From assembly GCA_021904315.1 (NCBI GenBank), contig CM038908.1, positions 13,164,501-13,228,500 on the forward strand: 64,000 nt of DNA, written 5' to 3'. A program made the position numbers and the translations under genes. This DNA is from Sphagnum magellanicum (Eukaryota; Streptophyta; Sphagnopsida; Sphagnales; Sphagnaceae). Shown here piece after piece: positions 1 to 13,644 of the stretch. A model generated the notes under the pieces. It made no database searches. It saw only the letters and a list, made by a program, of their open reading frames with translations, and had not been told where the DNA came from. Position 1 is the stretch's first letter. Each line of letters begins with the position of its first letter.

Positions 1-1790
1 CTTCACATTAGATTGGTTCATGTTAAATGTGATTGTACATGAACTAATCAATTATTCCTATACCTCTAGACAAGTTCAACAATTTGAACTTTGAAATTGA
101 AAATAAATATTATTTATTTAAATAAATTAAGTGTTGAAATTTTATTTTAGTTGATATGTAAAAAATTTCAAAATAAGTGGGTGAAATTTTAAAACACTTG
201 AATATTCAGACATATTTGTATTTGTACAAATGCTGATCCCATGAATCATAATTTTTGGGATTAAACTTCAATGTTGAATATTATTCCTTCCCCATGCATT
301 GCTTTCAACATATTCCAAACATATCATTATTTTTAAAATTTTGATCATGTATGAATATATTCAAAATTACTATAATATCTTTCAAAATATACACATTTTA
401 TGCATATTAGCATGAAATTATACAAATATTAATTAACAATATTTAATTAACTATTATGATAAATTCCTAATTGTTATAAGGTCCAACACAAATTCCAATT
501 AACGAGAATAAATTGTAGAATTATTCATCTAAGAACCAATTGTTCATCATTAAATTCATCTTTTCTTGGCCTTGCCTACCAAGGCAAGGATATATATTGC
601 GTTTAGATTCATTATAGAGTATGGTAGCTTAAGGGATTTTGGCCCCTATGTAATAGGTTTATATGAGGATTTTTGAAAGATGATATTTTGGCTTGTGTTG
701 ACATTTAAGATTAGTTATGGAGTTCTAATATCTTGGAGGATTTTGGTTTCCTTTAGAGGATGTTTTGAAGGTTATATTTTCGCATGGTGAAATATTTGAG
801 TTTCCATAATTATTCTTTTGCTTGAAAATAATTTTTAATGTAAATGGCAAGGCCACAATGTGACACACCCCTTCTTGTTTCTACAATGATTTGACATGAT
901 TAAACAAAAGCAAGTTCATTAGTTCATTATGACAAAGACTATGTATTAGAAACATATCACCTTGCCACATAAATGTCTTAGTTGTAAAATATAAATATAT
1001 GGATGCAAATTATTAATAACATTATAAACAACAATGACAATGATGATATGTCATATGTTCATATTAATTGTATTGATTGTAATTTGTTAACATGTATGAC
1101 TTGAAGAAATGTTTTGTAATTTATTGTTGATTAATAAAAATCTAGCAAATTGAAGATAAAATTTTGATGTGATTGCACATAACAAATTAGAATGATGAAC
1201 ATTTTATACCATTAGTTTTTTTTTTTTTTTTTTTTTCTAATTATGTCTAATCATTCATGCATATAAGTTACTCATGCCATTATTTAACTTATTGGATGTG
1301 ACATAAGTGCAATGATAGAATAAAATGCTAACTGGTTAATTGTAAATGTTGTTATGTTCACACATGGCATCTCTACATATTTTGTGTATCAATAACATAA
1401 GGGCATCATGTCATGGTTCACCAAAGGTTCACGACATAGGTATATTTAAAATCTCACAAGGAAGATAATTTTCTTGTGTAATAGATAACACGAACAAAAT
1501 TATGGCAATTGCTTGCAACAAAACATTATTATAAGGAGGAAATGAAAGGACATATCATAGAAGGTCCTACAAAATCCACAAAATTATAGGACATTATATA
1601 ATGCAAAATACCAATGTAAAAATTCATCAATGTCCTACATTTTTGAGTAGTTAATCTAGATTCTAGACCTTTTAAGTTTGAGTAGGGCCACTATGAACCA
1701 ACAACCATTAACGCACCATGAAAGTTGTTAGGAAACAATTTTTTGCTAGGGTCCAATTCCTTTTTGAACCATGGTGGTTAACTTAATTGT
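1..1790. other. AT-rich intergenic DNA, no gene seen
   Basis: No coding run, RNA gene or family match is visible. The stretch is strongly AT-rich and contains a poly-T run of about 22 bases near 1215-1236. Open frames are short and look like chance. Confidence 0.6.
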
Positions 1791-1791
1791 T

Positions 1792-1840
1792 TCTACCTAC
1801 CTCCTAACAACCCACAAACATGTTGTTATTAGGTAGGTAG
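1792..1840. repeat. Imperfect inverted repeat (CTACCTACCT / AGGTAGGTAG)
   Basis: An arm beginning CTACCTACCT is followed after about 12 bases by its near-complement ending AGGTAGGTAG, giving an approximately 18-bp stem with a couple of mismatches. The same TAGG-type motif recurs at 18.1 kb and 21.7-23.2 kb, so this is probably a small piece of that repeat family. Confidence 0.5.
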
Positions 1841-1844
1841 AAAA

Positions 1845-4800
1845 AAAAACCTTTACATATGTAAAAACCATCTACTTACCTAGGAGTTACCTATTTGCCT
1901 ACCTATGTATGAGACCTATTTCCTCCAAAATTGGTTACCAAGGTTCATCCACAACTGAATAATAACATGCATCTAGTGGATGTTGCACTAGTGGGTGTTG
2001 GTTCATTATGGCCTGTATTTAGGTCATAGGAAATTGATGAATTTCCTAGTGTGTTTAGAAAGCACCTTATAACCATCAATATTTTTCTTATGCTCTGGAA
2101 TCACACCTAATGGAAAATCACTACTAAGTTGATATAGGGATAGCAAGAACATTGTTGAATTCAAACCAACAATGTTAATTAACATTAAAATCTATGTGGC
2201 ATCCTAGGTGGCACCCAATGTTAAGGGAATGTTAAGTTAATGTCTCCTTAACACACAATTTTCAAAAATAATAAATTTTGCACTAACATTTCTATGTTAG
2301 CTAACAACCCTGAAAAGGGGTATTTAATTCATTTAAGTTACAAAATGTCATTACATAGTTTTCCTTTCATTCCCCTCCCTATTCACCCTCCACTTTCATC
2401 TCCCCCCTCCTTGCCACTTTCTTTTACCTATTTCCTATGTTCTTCTACTTCTCTTCATGCTACACTTTGTTCAAAGAAAAAAAAAGAACAAAAAATTGTT
2501 TTGTTCAAGATTGTTACAAAGTAGCAACAACTTCTCACTACCACAATGGAGATTTCAAGGACATGTTTCTCTAACCAAGATGATGATTAGAACACATAAG
2601 GTAAGCAACTTTTTTTTCTAGTTTATATTGTGTCTTGCCATGAATAAAGAACAATTTTTTTCTTCAATTCTTGAATAACATCAACACGTGATAATATAGT
2701 CTTCTATTTATATTGGAAAAAATAGTTCTTGGACAAAAAAAACCTTGATCAACAAACCTTTGAATAACAACATTTACACAACACAAAAACACATGAACAC
2801 ATGTTACAAACCAAATGGTGTATAATTGTACTTTGAAATTGCAAATATTTACAAAGCAAAACCAAACACATTTTTGAATTCTATGTAGACCTATAGAAAA
2901 AAAATTCATAAGCAATTACCTCAATGAGGCCATTGCTTTAGCATGAAAGAAAACAAAAAGTAAGAAATCAATTTCCAATCAAGAAACAAATTCCAATGTG
3001 CAAGTTTAAATTCATGAAACATGTCAATCAAATTGGGAACATGGTCAAATTTTGGTGTTTGTCAAAACCAAAAATATGAAAGTGTTGCAAGCCTTAATAC
3101 CATAGAAGCAAGAAACAAGTTTGAGACCATTGTTACAAAATGGAATGTAAGATTTCAATAGAAGTGATGAATGTAAGGTCTTTGACTCAAGTACATAATG
3201 GCGTAACCTATAAGGATAAATGGGTTGCTCTTGCAAGAGATTTCAAAAAGATCTATGATTACAAAATAAGCTAAAAAAAACCTAGATTACTAGTCCATGA
3301 ACTTTGAGGAAAAACACAAGGATTGCTAAGGAACTTTGGGTGAGGACTGTACAAAATGATTGCAAAGTTTTTTGGCACACAACCCATCTTCAACCCACCT
3401 CAATATATGTGGGATTTGATTGACGATGCAAATGGCGTCTATAAGCCATTTAGCCTCACACTTAATGACACCATCAATTTGAATGATGATTCAAATGCAA
3501 CAAAAAAAATGCAAAATTTTAGCATAAAAGGAAGTACAGATGTAAATGATGGTAAAAACACATTACACTCACCTAGAAAAGGTAAATAAAAGTCCATTTT
3601 AAAAATCAAAATCTAATGGTTTTTCAACTTTTAAATGATGTTGAAGTTCATATTTTTTCCATTTCCAAGTTCATACCACCATAATTTAAACAATTTTCTT
3701 AAAACCTCTAAAACTATGGGCCTTGAAAAAATCAATTTAGGTATCAAAATGAACTTTATGAATTTGAAATTTTCATTTCAATCTGAAAACTTTTGAGAGA
3801 TTTTTTTTCGCTTGACTTTTTCATCTTAAGTGTTATGGTACTTCAATGTGTGGTGGTAAAAAGTTATAGGCTTAGTTTCCAACTCCACTAGAAGAAAAAA
3901 ATGCATAATGATAAATTTTTGGGGGCAGTTTGGACTATGACATTGAATGTACCATCTTTTGTAAAATCCACCTTGGATTAAACATTTGTCTTTTTGGTAA
4001 ATTCTTTTTAGGGTTTGAAAAATTAGAATGTGAGTTTCAATTTTTCATCTCACTTTTGCCAAATTTTTCAAATAGATTTGAATACAATGCAACAATACTT
4101 GACTCATCCAAAAAAACCTAACATTGTGACTTCCAAAAAAGTCCACTATAGTGTGTTTTTACCCATGAAGCTTAGATGTTTGAACCACCACCTATTACGC
4201 GTTTTCCCCCTCAATTTGGAATAGCAACAAGTCTTATAAAATTGATGGGAAATCAATGATGGTTCTATGGATCTTGTTCAACTCAATGTAATTGTAGTAA
4301 CATTACCCACACCTAAAACACTACCCACTCAACTAAATGCAATTGGACCATGTTGCCCACTTGAATGGAGGCCACTCCAAGTACTAACCCCCCAACACCA
4401 ATCTTAGTTAAAAGAAATCTCAACATTCCATAAACATGAAATGTTCGATCTATTGGAAGCACAAGGGTGAAGAGAACATATTCTTTTGCTCATAAGAACA
4501 TGGCATAAGAAAAAAAAAAAAAAGAGGAATGAGATCTTGGTGGAGTCAATTGGTCAAATCAATTCCATAATTATTGGAAAAAAATGAGCGAAAATCCAAA
4601 ACCAACTTGTTGAAAAGTAAATCAAGTATTTCAAAATCAAATATGAAGTTGCCAATTGCATGCAAATGGCCATGGGCATGGCCATGATTTAAGCCCTCAA
4701 TAATCAAACACAAATGATGACCCAAGTTTTCATGTGAGTTGTTGTTAATAATGACATACAAACATCAAATGCAACTGCACCTAAAGAAAAGATCACAAAC

Positions 4801-6500
4801 AATGAAAAAGTTGCCAAGGATTAAAGACGTTCAAAATTAAACTTGAATCAAAGATTTTGGTTGAAGATAAATGTGATTTTCTATATGAAATGGAAGTTTT
4901 GACATTGATGTTATGACTATGGTGTGAATTGAATGAAAGATGGTTGCCAAGATGTAAAGGAGTTGTACTTAATGTAATTTATTACCATAGTACAACTACC
5001 ACACAAATTCAACAATTGTTATTATAACCATGAATCTATGGCAGAAATTTGAAAGGAATTGAAATGCAAAAACTAAATATTGCAAACTTTCAAAAACTTT
5101 TTACAAACTTCAATTTTGGCTTGATTCAATTTGAATTTTGATGGGCAACAAAAAGGTCAAACTTACTAAATCATGCAATATTCCTTTGTCTATTGAGGTA
5201 CAAAATTAATATCCTTTATCCAGATTTTTCCTAACCCTCAACTTGCATTTGATTCGTTATTTCATTAGTAACTTTTTATTGTTTATATTGTTATTTGTCT
5301 TCTACATTCACCTCTAGTTCAATGATACAAAATTGTCTAACAATTTTAACTCCATCTTCAAAATTAAGAAGATTATTCAACAAACAACAATAGATACATA
5401 CATCAAGTAGGAATGTTGTACATGTAAATCAAACTTTTGCAATTCCTTAAAATTCTTTTTCAAAATACCAAAAATATTCTTGAAATTATTAACCTCCCTC
5501 CTAATATATGTTTTCTATTATAAAATAGTTCCAAGATTCAATATTGTCCTTCCTTTTTGAAGCACGTCATTATCCAATATATTAATGGGTAGGTCTTGTC
5601 ACTTAACAAATATGGAGGAAAGCCGTTTACACCTTTGTTAATGTCAAACAAACCATGAAATTGAACTTGCCAATATAATGTAAACTTGCGTAAAACTTTA
5701 GAATCATTAACTCTACTTGACATTCCAATACAATAATCAAGAAATTTCTTATTGCAATCTATGACAATTTGTGGAATAATTGAATAGTCACTTATTTTAT
5801 GGTAATAATAATCTTCAAGAAAAAAGGTTTGAGGTTTTAAAATTAAAATATGGGTGCCATTGATTACACCATTGACATTTGGTAACCCACACCATTGTTT
5901 GAAAATTTTCCATCACATCATTCAATTCTATTCTAATTGGCTAAGATATCAACTATAAACAACTCATGGTAAACCAAAAAATTAGCACCATGGGCTAGCT
6001 TATAAATAGGGCACAATAATCATATTTTGACTAATATTACTTTTTGATATCAAGTGTCATGTTGTAACAATAGAGGTCACAATTGATTAGCAATCCTAAA
6101 CAAAGTTGTTTTTGTCATTCTAAAATGATTTATCCATTTGTCTTCATTGAATTCTATTAATAAAAACTAGGAGAACCATGTGGTGCTCCTCAACTTCACC
6201 TAATGACCTAAACAAGACTAGAAAACAATTGTATAATTGAAAATAATGGAACATAATTATAATGAGAAAAAAATTTATATTCATTTTAGAGGTTAGGTTG
6301 AAATTGTAAAAGCTTGGATCCAAAGATGATATTAAAAAAATTTGAAAACATAATCCATGATTTGAAATAATAACATGCACTTTGTTAAGAATAGAACTCT
6401 ATTATTTAAATCATCCATGAAACAATAGAAAATGGAAAGTGAAAAAATTTGTGAATTGCAAATGTGTTGAAGCTTGAAACTATTGATTATTCAAAGTTTG
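1845..6500. other. AT-rich intergenic DNA, no gene seen
   Basis: All frames are broken by stops at short intervals and no protein family is recognisable. Open stretches such as 3356-3589 (+) and 4546-4761 (-) have no domain and no splice context that would make them exons. Probably old, decayed transposon sequence. Confidence 0.5.
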
Positions 6501-6599
6501 AAACTCAATGTTGCGGAAGTAATAAACCCCAAAAACAAAGCAAAGAACAAAGAAAAATTGAACTTCTTTGCTACACAATGATGGAGGTTGTAACAATAA

Positions 6600-7150
6600 C
6601 AAGCTCAAATCATGGCAATGGAATGTGCGATTTGCAACACAACAAACAATAACACATAATAGATCGAGATGCAAAGGAAACAAAACAAAAAAGAAACTTA
6701 GAAGCAAAACAAAACACCAAAAAAAAAAAAAACTTGAACGTTGTAAACCAACAACAATAGAGCATGTGACTTGCAATAATAAAGAACTACACATAATAGA
6801 TTAAGAAGCGAAGGAAAACAAAAAATCTCAAAGACAATCAAAGAACAAGAAAAGAGAAAACTTGCAATGGAGGTCATAGTAGTAATGAATTCATTAACAA
6901 TAGATTGAGATGTAAAGCCAAGAAAAAAACAACCTCACAACAATGGAACATGTGACTCGCAATAGCAAAAAACCACAAACAACAAATCGAAAAGCGAAGG
7001 AAAATAAAAAACAATCCCAAAAACAAAACAAAGACGAAGGAAAGAGCAAACTTGCAATAGAGGTCACAACAAAACAAAAAACAACCAAAAAAACAAAGCA
7101 AAGAACAAAAAAAGAGAAAACTTGCAATGGAGGTGATAGTAATAGTGAAC
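6600..7150. repeat. A-rich degenerate tandem repeat, unit about 170-190 bp
   Basis: Blocks around 6610-6765, 6765-6943 and 6943-7140 share an ordered set of words: a CATGTGACTTGCAAT-type segment, then an ACAAC-rich segment, then AAGCGAAGGAAAACAAAA, then an AAACTTGCAATGGAGGT-type segment. The copies differ by substitutions and small indels. The purine-rich composition makes overlapping open frames on both strands, which I do not take as genes. Confidence 0.55.
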
Positions 7151-7319
7151 AAAGAATAAAAGACCAAACATAATCCCAAAACCAACACAAAGCATGAGAA
7201 CAAGCAAGCGGACCTGCAAAATAATGAATAGCGAACGAGTTTGTGTAATGCACAATGACCAAACTTACAAAATGTTGAACAAGCAACAACTCAACTTGCA
7301 AAGAGAACGAATAAGTGCA

Positions 7320-7560
7320 ATGATGAAAAGATCAAGCTTATAGAGCTTGCAAAATAAGAGTCTCAATTGAGTATCAGGAATGCTGAAAGGAATGATGCAA
7401 AGATGCTTTGAAAAAAAATGAGGCAAAAACAGCCAAGAGTAAGTGGTAACTTGCCATCATGAAATTTTGGAGTGTATCCATGCTGGCAAGAAGGTACACC
7501 CTACTAACTTTAAAACCCTAAACTAGTTGTAAACATCACAAGTGTGAATAAACTTCTGAA
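7320..7560. other. Intergenic DNA, nothing recognised
   Basis: Short stretch between the A-rich repeat and the GC-richer patch. No coding or repeat structure is seen. Confidence 0.4.
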
Positions 7561-10500
7561 TGTTTGGTAATATTTTGGGTTAATGTTATATTAAAGTTAG
7601 ATGAAGTCAGTGGCAGTATTGTTGTTAGTAGGTCAGCTGCTAACACCATATCTGATTGCACCTTTAGAAAAATGGAAGGATCTTCCACCTATTGCTTATG
7701 CTTAGGCATAAAGAACCCTTCCCCTTCTTTGCCTCTCGATCCTCGTATTCGGGAGGGGTATTACACCTAAATCAATCAAGAGTAGGAGGGATCTCAACTC
7801 TAGTGCTTGATGTGCTTGATGATGATGGCTTCATCTGCTGTTTCTTCTGTTCACCGTTGCCAGTGTCCGTCTCCCATTTTCTGCAATCAGCTGCTTTTGT
7901 TGGCTCTTGGGATTCGGCAGAGCGTTTTTCAAGCTTGTCTCTCGATTTCTGGAATAATTTAATTGCGAGAGTTCATAGGTAGGTCTGTTCGTGGGTACAA
8001 CAACAGAACTGGGGATCGGGTTCCACCCTCGTCTTGTGTTCACTACTACATTTGATTCCGCTGGGAAGCTTTTGATGTGGGTACCTATCTTCCACACATG
8101 TTGATTTTGGGATTCTTGCTTTCTCCGCTGTTGTTGGTTTCATCCCTCGATTTTTTGTTGCTTTTGCAAGCTGAATCTTCGGACATTTGTATGGGTGTTC
8201 TTTTCCTGCACACCTCCTTCTCTCTCTCCTGGCGTTATTGGATGAGGTTCAACACTTGCTCTTAAAACATGTCTGCACATGTTTGCACAAGCTCTTGCCA
8301 GGGCGGCTCGATTCCTCAAACTGGAGTTTTTGGCAAAACCGACGACGTGTGGCATCGTGCTATTTCTGTTTTCTTTTATAGAGCTCAGTGGCTGAAGCAT
8401 CGGATTGAGATGACGGTTGAAGAGGAAGCAATTAAGAGGAAACACTTCGTCTACAACACCATTGCTGGCACTGAATTGTCCAAACAACGAGGTTGGACCT
8501 AGCAAATTGACGGTGTTTCCAGGCAAGCTAATCTTCCCAACAACCTTTTTGTACCATAGTTTGCAAGCACAGAGTCATGTTGGTTTTCATCAAGCACAAT
8601 AAAATGTGTTGAAATTGATGGCAGTTGTGATTCAAGGAGATACCTGGAATTGTGGATGAATTGACAGCTGGGGATTGTTCTTTATTGCAGTGGAGATGTG
8701 TGATGCTTTGTCAGTGCTTTCTTTCTCATTGTTAAGGAACATGGGGTTGGTGACCATCTTTACCTGTATTGTAAGGTGTAAAAAATCTGTCTGCAATTTT
8801 GTTTTAGGAGATAGATTACCATATAGCAAAGGTCTTGATGATTTTCTTTTGTTGTAGACTGCTTGCTGCTCCAACCTCCTCTGTTGAGTTTCACACTTGT
8901 ATGAACTCAGTTGCTTGCTGACACTGATGACTAGAAACTGCTTCTCCTCAGAAATTTGCACAATCACTTGCCATCCTCACAATTCATTTTGTCTGAATCC
9001 TGACGAGAATGAGCCATAACAGCATAAAGAAAGGCTCATTAGTTTGTCATAAATGGGACAATGCACTTCACATCAGCTCATTGGTGCTGTTAAAAATGAG
9101 GCAGGTTTTATGGAACTGAATACTCCATGGAGTGAGGAGTTTTGTGGCCATTGACCAAGCTGTACACTTGATGACCATCTCTAGAAAGTAAGGTCAAAGG
9201 TTAAGTCAAGTCATATGGGTTTTAGCTGACAATTTTTTTCATGGTGACATTCACTGTCATAGATGATAACCGGTTCAAACTTGGTGGCAAATGACTTGAT
9301 GAAAATGACCTGATGTGAGGGTCTGTGCAGGTGATTGCTGGAGTGTGGTATTGTGGAGTGTTTCATCATCCAAATCCCTCCCACTTCAAATCAAAACTGG
9401 TATGTCAATTTCAAGTGCACAACCTTTTGACTTACATTGTAAGCACCTCAATGTGCAGATGCTCTTAGTCTCACTGTTTAACTGCAAGGAAAGAAAGCCC
9501 ATACAGTAGCAAGAAATTAATAATAGGATTGTCTCAGGACTCAAAGAGTACTAAAATGGTATTATTTGAGTTTGAACACTTCTCTCTGTATCTAGGCTTC
9601 CTTGCATGTAGGCTGTCACATAGCGATGAATTAGTAGAATGGCTGTAGAGCTGCTATCTTGGTGCAAGTAACTGGGAGATATCTTGGACCACTCCTATAA
9701 TCTTTGCGGTACAGTTTACAGTGTCTGGATGCAATTTGCTGTCAATTGTAGGACCTCAATGTGACCACTGGAAGCACCCACTTTTGCTGTGGAGTATTGA
9801 CGCCCAGCAGTATAAACTCATTGCAAACTCTTTGCAAAGCAGATTGCACAGAAGGTTTTTGCAGGCTCTCTCCAGGATAACAAGATGATGACAACTGCCT
9901 TAGTGGATTTCAGAAATGAATAAACTCAGTTTCCAAGTGTGCCATTGCTGAGCATGAAAACTGCAACTGCCAAGAGAAATGTAGCAAATGCCAAAACCTC
10001 CACACCTATTGAAAGTAGGTGTGGGGCGCAATATAGTCTGGGTGCAAAATCACATTCTGCTGCAGGCAACTTTCAATCTCTGAAGGCACACAAAATTGCT
10101 CTAAAACCTGAAAGAAGATCTGGCACACTTGTGAGCAAACCTCAAACACCAAAACATGTTGCTGCTGTTGCATCATCCTGTCACAAATCTTATCTGTCAT
10201 GTAGCAGTTTGTCATAGCATGGAGAAGAAAGCAAAACTCAGGCTTTCATCAGAGCTGGGCAGAGATGAAGGACAGTTCAACTCTGCACTCTTCCAACGAG
10301 GTATACACATACATTTAGCATCTCAGCATGCTTTTTTTGGCATTGAGGTGTGGACACGGGAAAGTCATTACTGACTTGTGCAAAAAGCTAGATGAGTCTC
10401 CAGTCTGCCAAAGGTCATGACAATGGAAGAGGAGTTGGAGGCAGAGGAGAGGTGCATGGTTGTTTGCCATCATCATCATCAGCACCCAATGCACTTCTTG

Positions 10501-11610
10501 CCAGATGAAAACATCTCTCTTTCTCAAAGCAAAAGCATCTGACATTGCCAGATGTGCAGAGCCTTGAAACAACAAAGTAGTAGACAGTACTCTGCCTCTT
10601 TCAAAATGCTGCACTGTCAATTGCTGTGAAGGTAAATTTCTTGAGAGTCTGTCACAACTACCCATCTTGGCAGCAGCCTTCAATTCCATTTCAATGCAGG
10701 TTGCTCATCATCAATAAAGGCAAAAGTTTGTAAATAGAGCCCTCCTACTGAGGCTCTTTTTTGGAGTGCTGATTGGTTGGTCACACTTGGCTGAGAGATT
10801 TACAGTATCAACTGGAGGTTTTGATAAGCTATCTAGAAATTCTGAAAAGCCTGATGAAGGACAGGAAAATTAGCATGTCCTTTCCAGTCTTTACAAAGTT
10901 GTTTTACTTACAGCTCATGTAACAATTCCATTATGTATACAAAGTGTTTTATGGCAAAAGCTTTTGCCTGCTGCATCTGTCACTGATTTTGTATAGATCC
11001 TACATGTTGAATCTGTAGCAGATTGTCTGAAATGACAGTATGATAGTGATCCCAGTAAGGTTTATGTAACAACAGGTCATTCTTCAGGGATGCCACCCAA
11101 CCATGTACACCACCCACCAGTAATCAGTCTACTTTCCTGAATGATAGAAAAATGACTGCACCAGCAGTTCATAGCTACTCTGGTACCATGATGGACTTGT
11201 CAAATGAATCAAAGAATTGGGTATATGGTGGCAGGACTATTGGCAAAGTCATTGATGTTTTGAACAGTACTTACTCAACTCATCATATCTCTTTTTCAAA
11301 GAGGAGGAATTGATGATGCAGCCAGCAACAATCCCCCAGGAAAAAAGCACTGAAACTGGTAAGAACATGGGTTCTTCGCCAGTGGCTCTGATGTCATATT
11401 GAGCCTCTGCTTGACTCCAGCTCTAGATTCACCTTCACTGAGTGTTACAACCAATGGCTGCAATATGAGAATCATCAAATGGCATGGTGTTAGCCATGAG
11501 GGTTTTACACAATGCAGCCCAAATCCAAAAATTTATACACACATCTCTTTCTCTCTGCAGATTATGCGATGAGAAGATGTGTATCTTATCACATCAGTGT
11601 GTCTAATCCA
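7560..11610. other. GC-richer patch of unknown nature, possibly a decayed gene or non-coding transcript
   Basis: Composition changes here: fewer long A/T runs, more G+C, and pyrimidine-rich stretches around 7830-8260 that resemble plant 5' untranslated or intron sequence on the + strand. No frame is open beyond about 130 codons and none matches a family I recognise. The patch leads directly into a PP2C phosphatase fragment at 11,612, so it may be the eroded upstream part of that gene. I could not find the earlier PP2C motifs in it. Confidence 0.35.
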
Positions 11611-11611
11611 C

Positions 11612-11965
11612 ACATCTTCTGATCACACACCAAACCAAACTGATGAATGGCAATGGATTGAGGATGCAGGAAGTGTTGTCAAGTGGAACAACACTATCAC
11701 AACATGCTGGTTAGTAGAAGGTGTTTTGGGACTATCTCCTGCATTTGGTGCTGGGCAGTTGCAGCAATTTGTCATGGCTGAGAATGAGATTCAGGAGGAT
11801 ACAACTGAGGGAGTTGATTTTCTGGTTCTGGCCACTGCCGGACTATGGAATGTGGTGTCAATCAGGATGCAGTGCGAATGGTAGATTCCATTGCAGGTGC
11901 TCAGGAGGCTCCCAGGATACTCATAGATTAAGCCTAGTGCAAAGGATAACAAATTTCCTGGAGAT
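11612..11965 (+). pseudogene. PP2C-type protein phosphatase fragment, broken
   Basis: The + strand reads like the C-terminal half of the catalytic domain of a plant clade of PP2C Ser/Thr phosphatases (metal-dependent, PPM family). The matching segments, in order, are DHTPNQTDEWQWIEDAG (family: DHKPNR.DE...IE.AGG), LSPAFGAGQLQQFVMAE (family: SRAFG...LKQ.V.AEPEIQ), NEIQED, and FLVLATAGLWNVVS (family: FLILASDGLWDVVS). Just after this the frame is lost by about one base near 11,860. The next frame continues NQDAVRMVDSIAGAQEAPR and then meets stops at about 11,927. The aspartate of the DG pair that binds metal is replaced (AG instead of DG), and DVVS has become NVVS. No upstream catalytic motifs or start are seen. 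This is a dead fragment, with the family call made from pattern recall. Confidence 0.75.
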
Positions 11966-11989
11966 GGTGGCGTATGTGATCCCATTGAA

Positions 11990-13610
11990 TTTTGTCAAAT
12001 TATTATTCAGATAGTTGAAGGACTACAGACGAACATGGAACTTTATTGTGCAAACTGATATGTAGATCCAATGGGATTGGCATATATTCTACACTACCCA
12101 CTACCTGTAAGTTGACAATTGATCTCCTTTGCTATTTGGCTTCACTTGATGTGAAAATGGAACCAAGGTGGTTTGACCAACAGTAGCTCTCAGGTTTTGA
12201 GTGCTGTACTTTTCTCTTTCATTCTAAATGTTTTCTGCCTAGAACTTGAAGCAGAGAATTTGTTGGCTTTCAGATTCTTTTTGCAACACAACAACCAAGA
12301 ACTGTGAATGACTTGGGTGTGTTAACTCCAACTCTCCATCTGATTTTTAGCAGCCATCAACTCTGTTTGTAGGGGAAACCTTGCCCTCATTTAATAAACT
12401 TGCACCTATTTACAGAAATTATCAAATGTGAGTCATATTTCAATTCAGGCCGTAGTTATTTGTAAGTCGGTGCCAACAAAACCTCAGGTTGTAGAGATTC
12501 ATGTAGCTATTTATATAACATAAAAATGTACCACTATTCAGTTTTATAATATGGTGACTGATCATTTACAAAATCTTGTTAGTGAGACAAGAATTGATGT
12601 ACAAACATAACATATTCCACTTAACAATATAACATGAAAAAATGCTTTGACTCAATCTTATTTGTCTTAAAAGTTGTGTTTATAATTGTAAAGCAGGTGT
12701 TTTAGGTTATTGTTTTACAACAACCATGCATACACAGTTGCCAAGAAAACTTGTGAATCTTGAACATGTCAACATTCCTATGGCAATCATGCATTTCATC
12801 AACAAATTATGCAAGTTCATTCTCCAAAATCCATCAATGAGTCATATGGTACTTTCCTCACCTAAAATGACACTTCTTTTTTCTTGGGTTTATACCAATT
12901 TTGCTCTGGCCTTTCTAGTGTGTGGATTTCAGTATATCAGTTTGGTACACCTAAAATGATTCCTCAAATTTAAATCAGTTTGTTAAAAACATTGGGACTC
13001 TGGATATAACAAGTTGGTCTCAATAGGAACCCAAGTGCTTCTTGGGATCTCAAGTATGAACTTGAACATTTGAGAATTGCATACTATCTGGTCTTGTAAA
13101 TGGATATGTCATAATTTATAAAATATAGAATTCTGTTGTTGTGGGACATTACATAATCAAGAGTATAACTCCATGTCTATGTCTACGATAACTTAAGTGT
13201 CTTTACATTCCAATTAGGATACTTGTGGAAGGGTTGACCTTTTGTGAATTTGCTAGAATTTTCATAATTACCCAAAGCTACCCTACATTATGAAACCTCC
13301 TATACAGACTAGAAACCACTGAAGATTCTCATTCCTTCAATTGGGCAACTAGTGTTGATTGCAAGAAAAATAAATTAGTCACTAGTAGCTTAAGTGCAGG
13401 CACAAAGGTTTTTGATTAATTTTCCAATTTGAGTCAGGGAAGACCTAAAATACATTTGTCCAAGGCTTACAATTTAAATTATAATGTCTTCATTAAAATC
13501 CAACTTGATTTAACTAGTCATGTTATATGTGGCTTTGTCAATTGATACATTAGGAGGTTATTGAACCTAATCCTTTTATTCACAATGGTAAATTTATATG
13601 ATATGGAATG

Positions 13611-13644
<34 letters not shown>

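Noticed and set aside
6480-7301. Several 76-135-codon frames on both strands
   Set aside because: They come from the purine-rich tandem repeat. The translations are K/N/Q-rich on one strand and F/L/C-rich on the other, with no domain.
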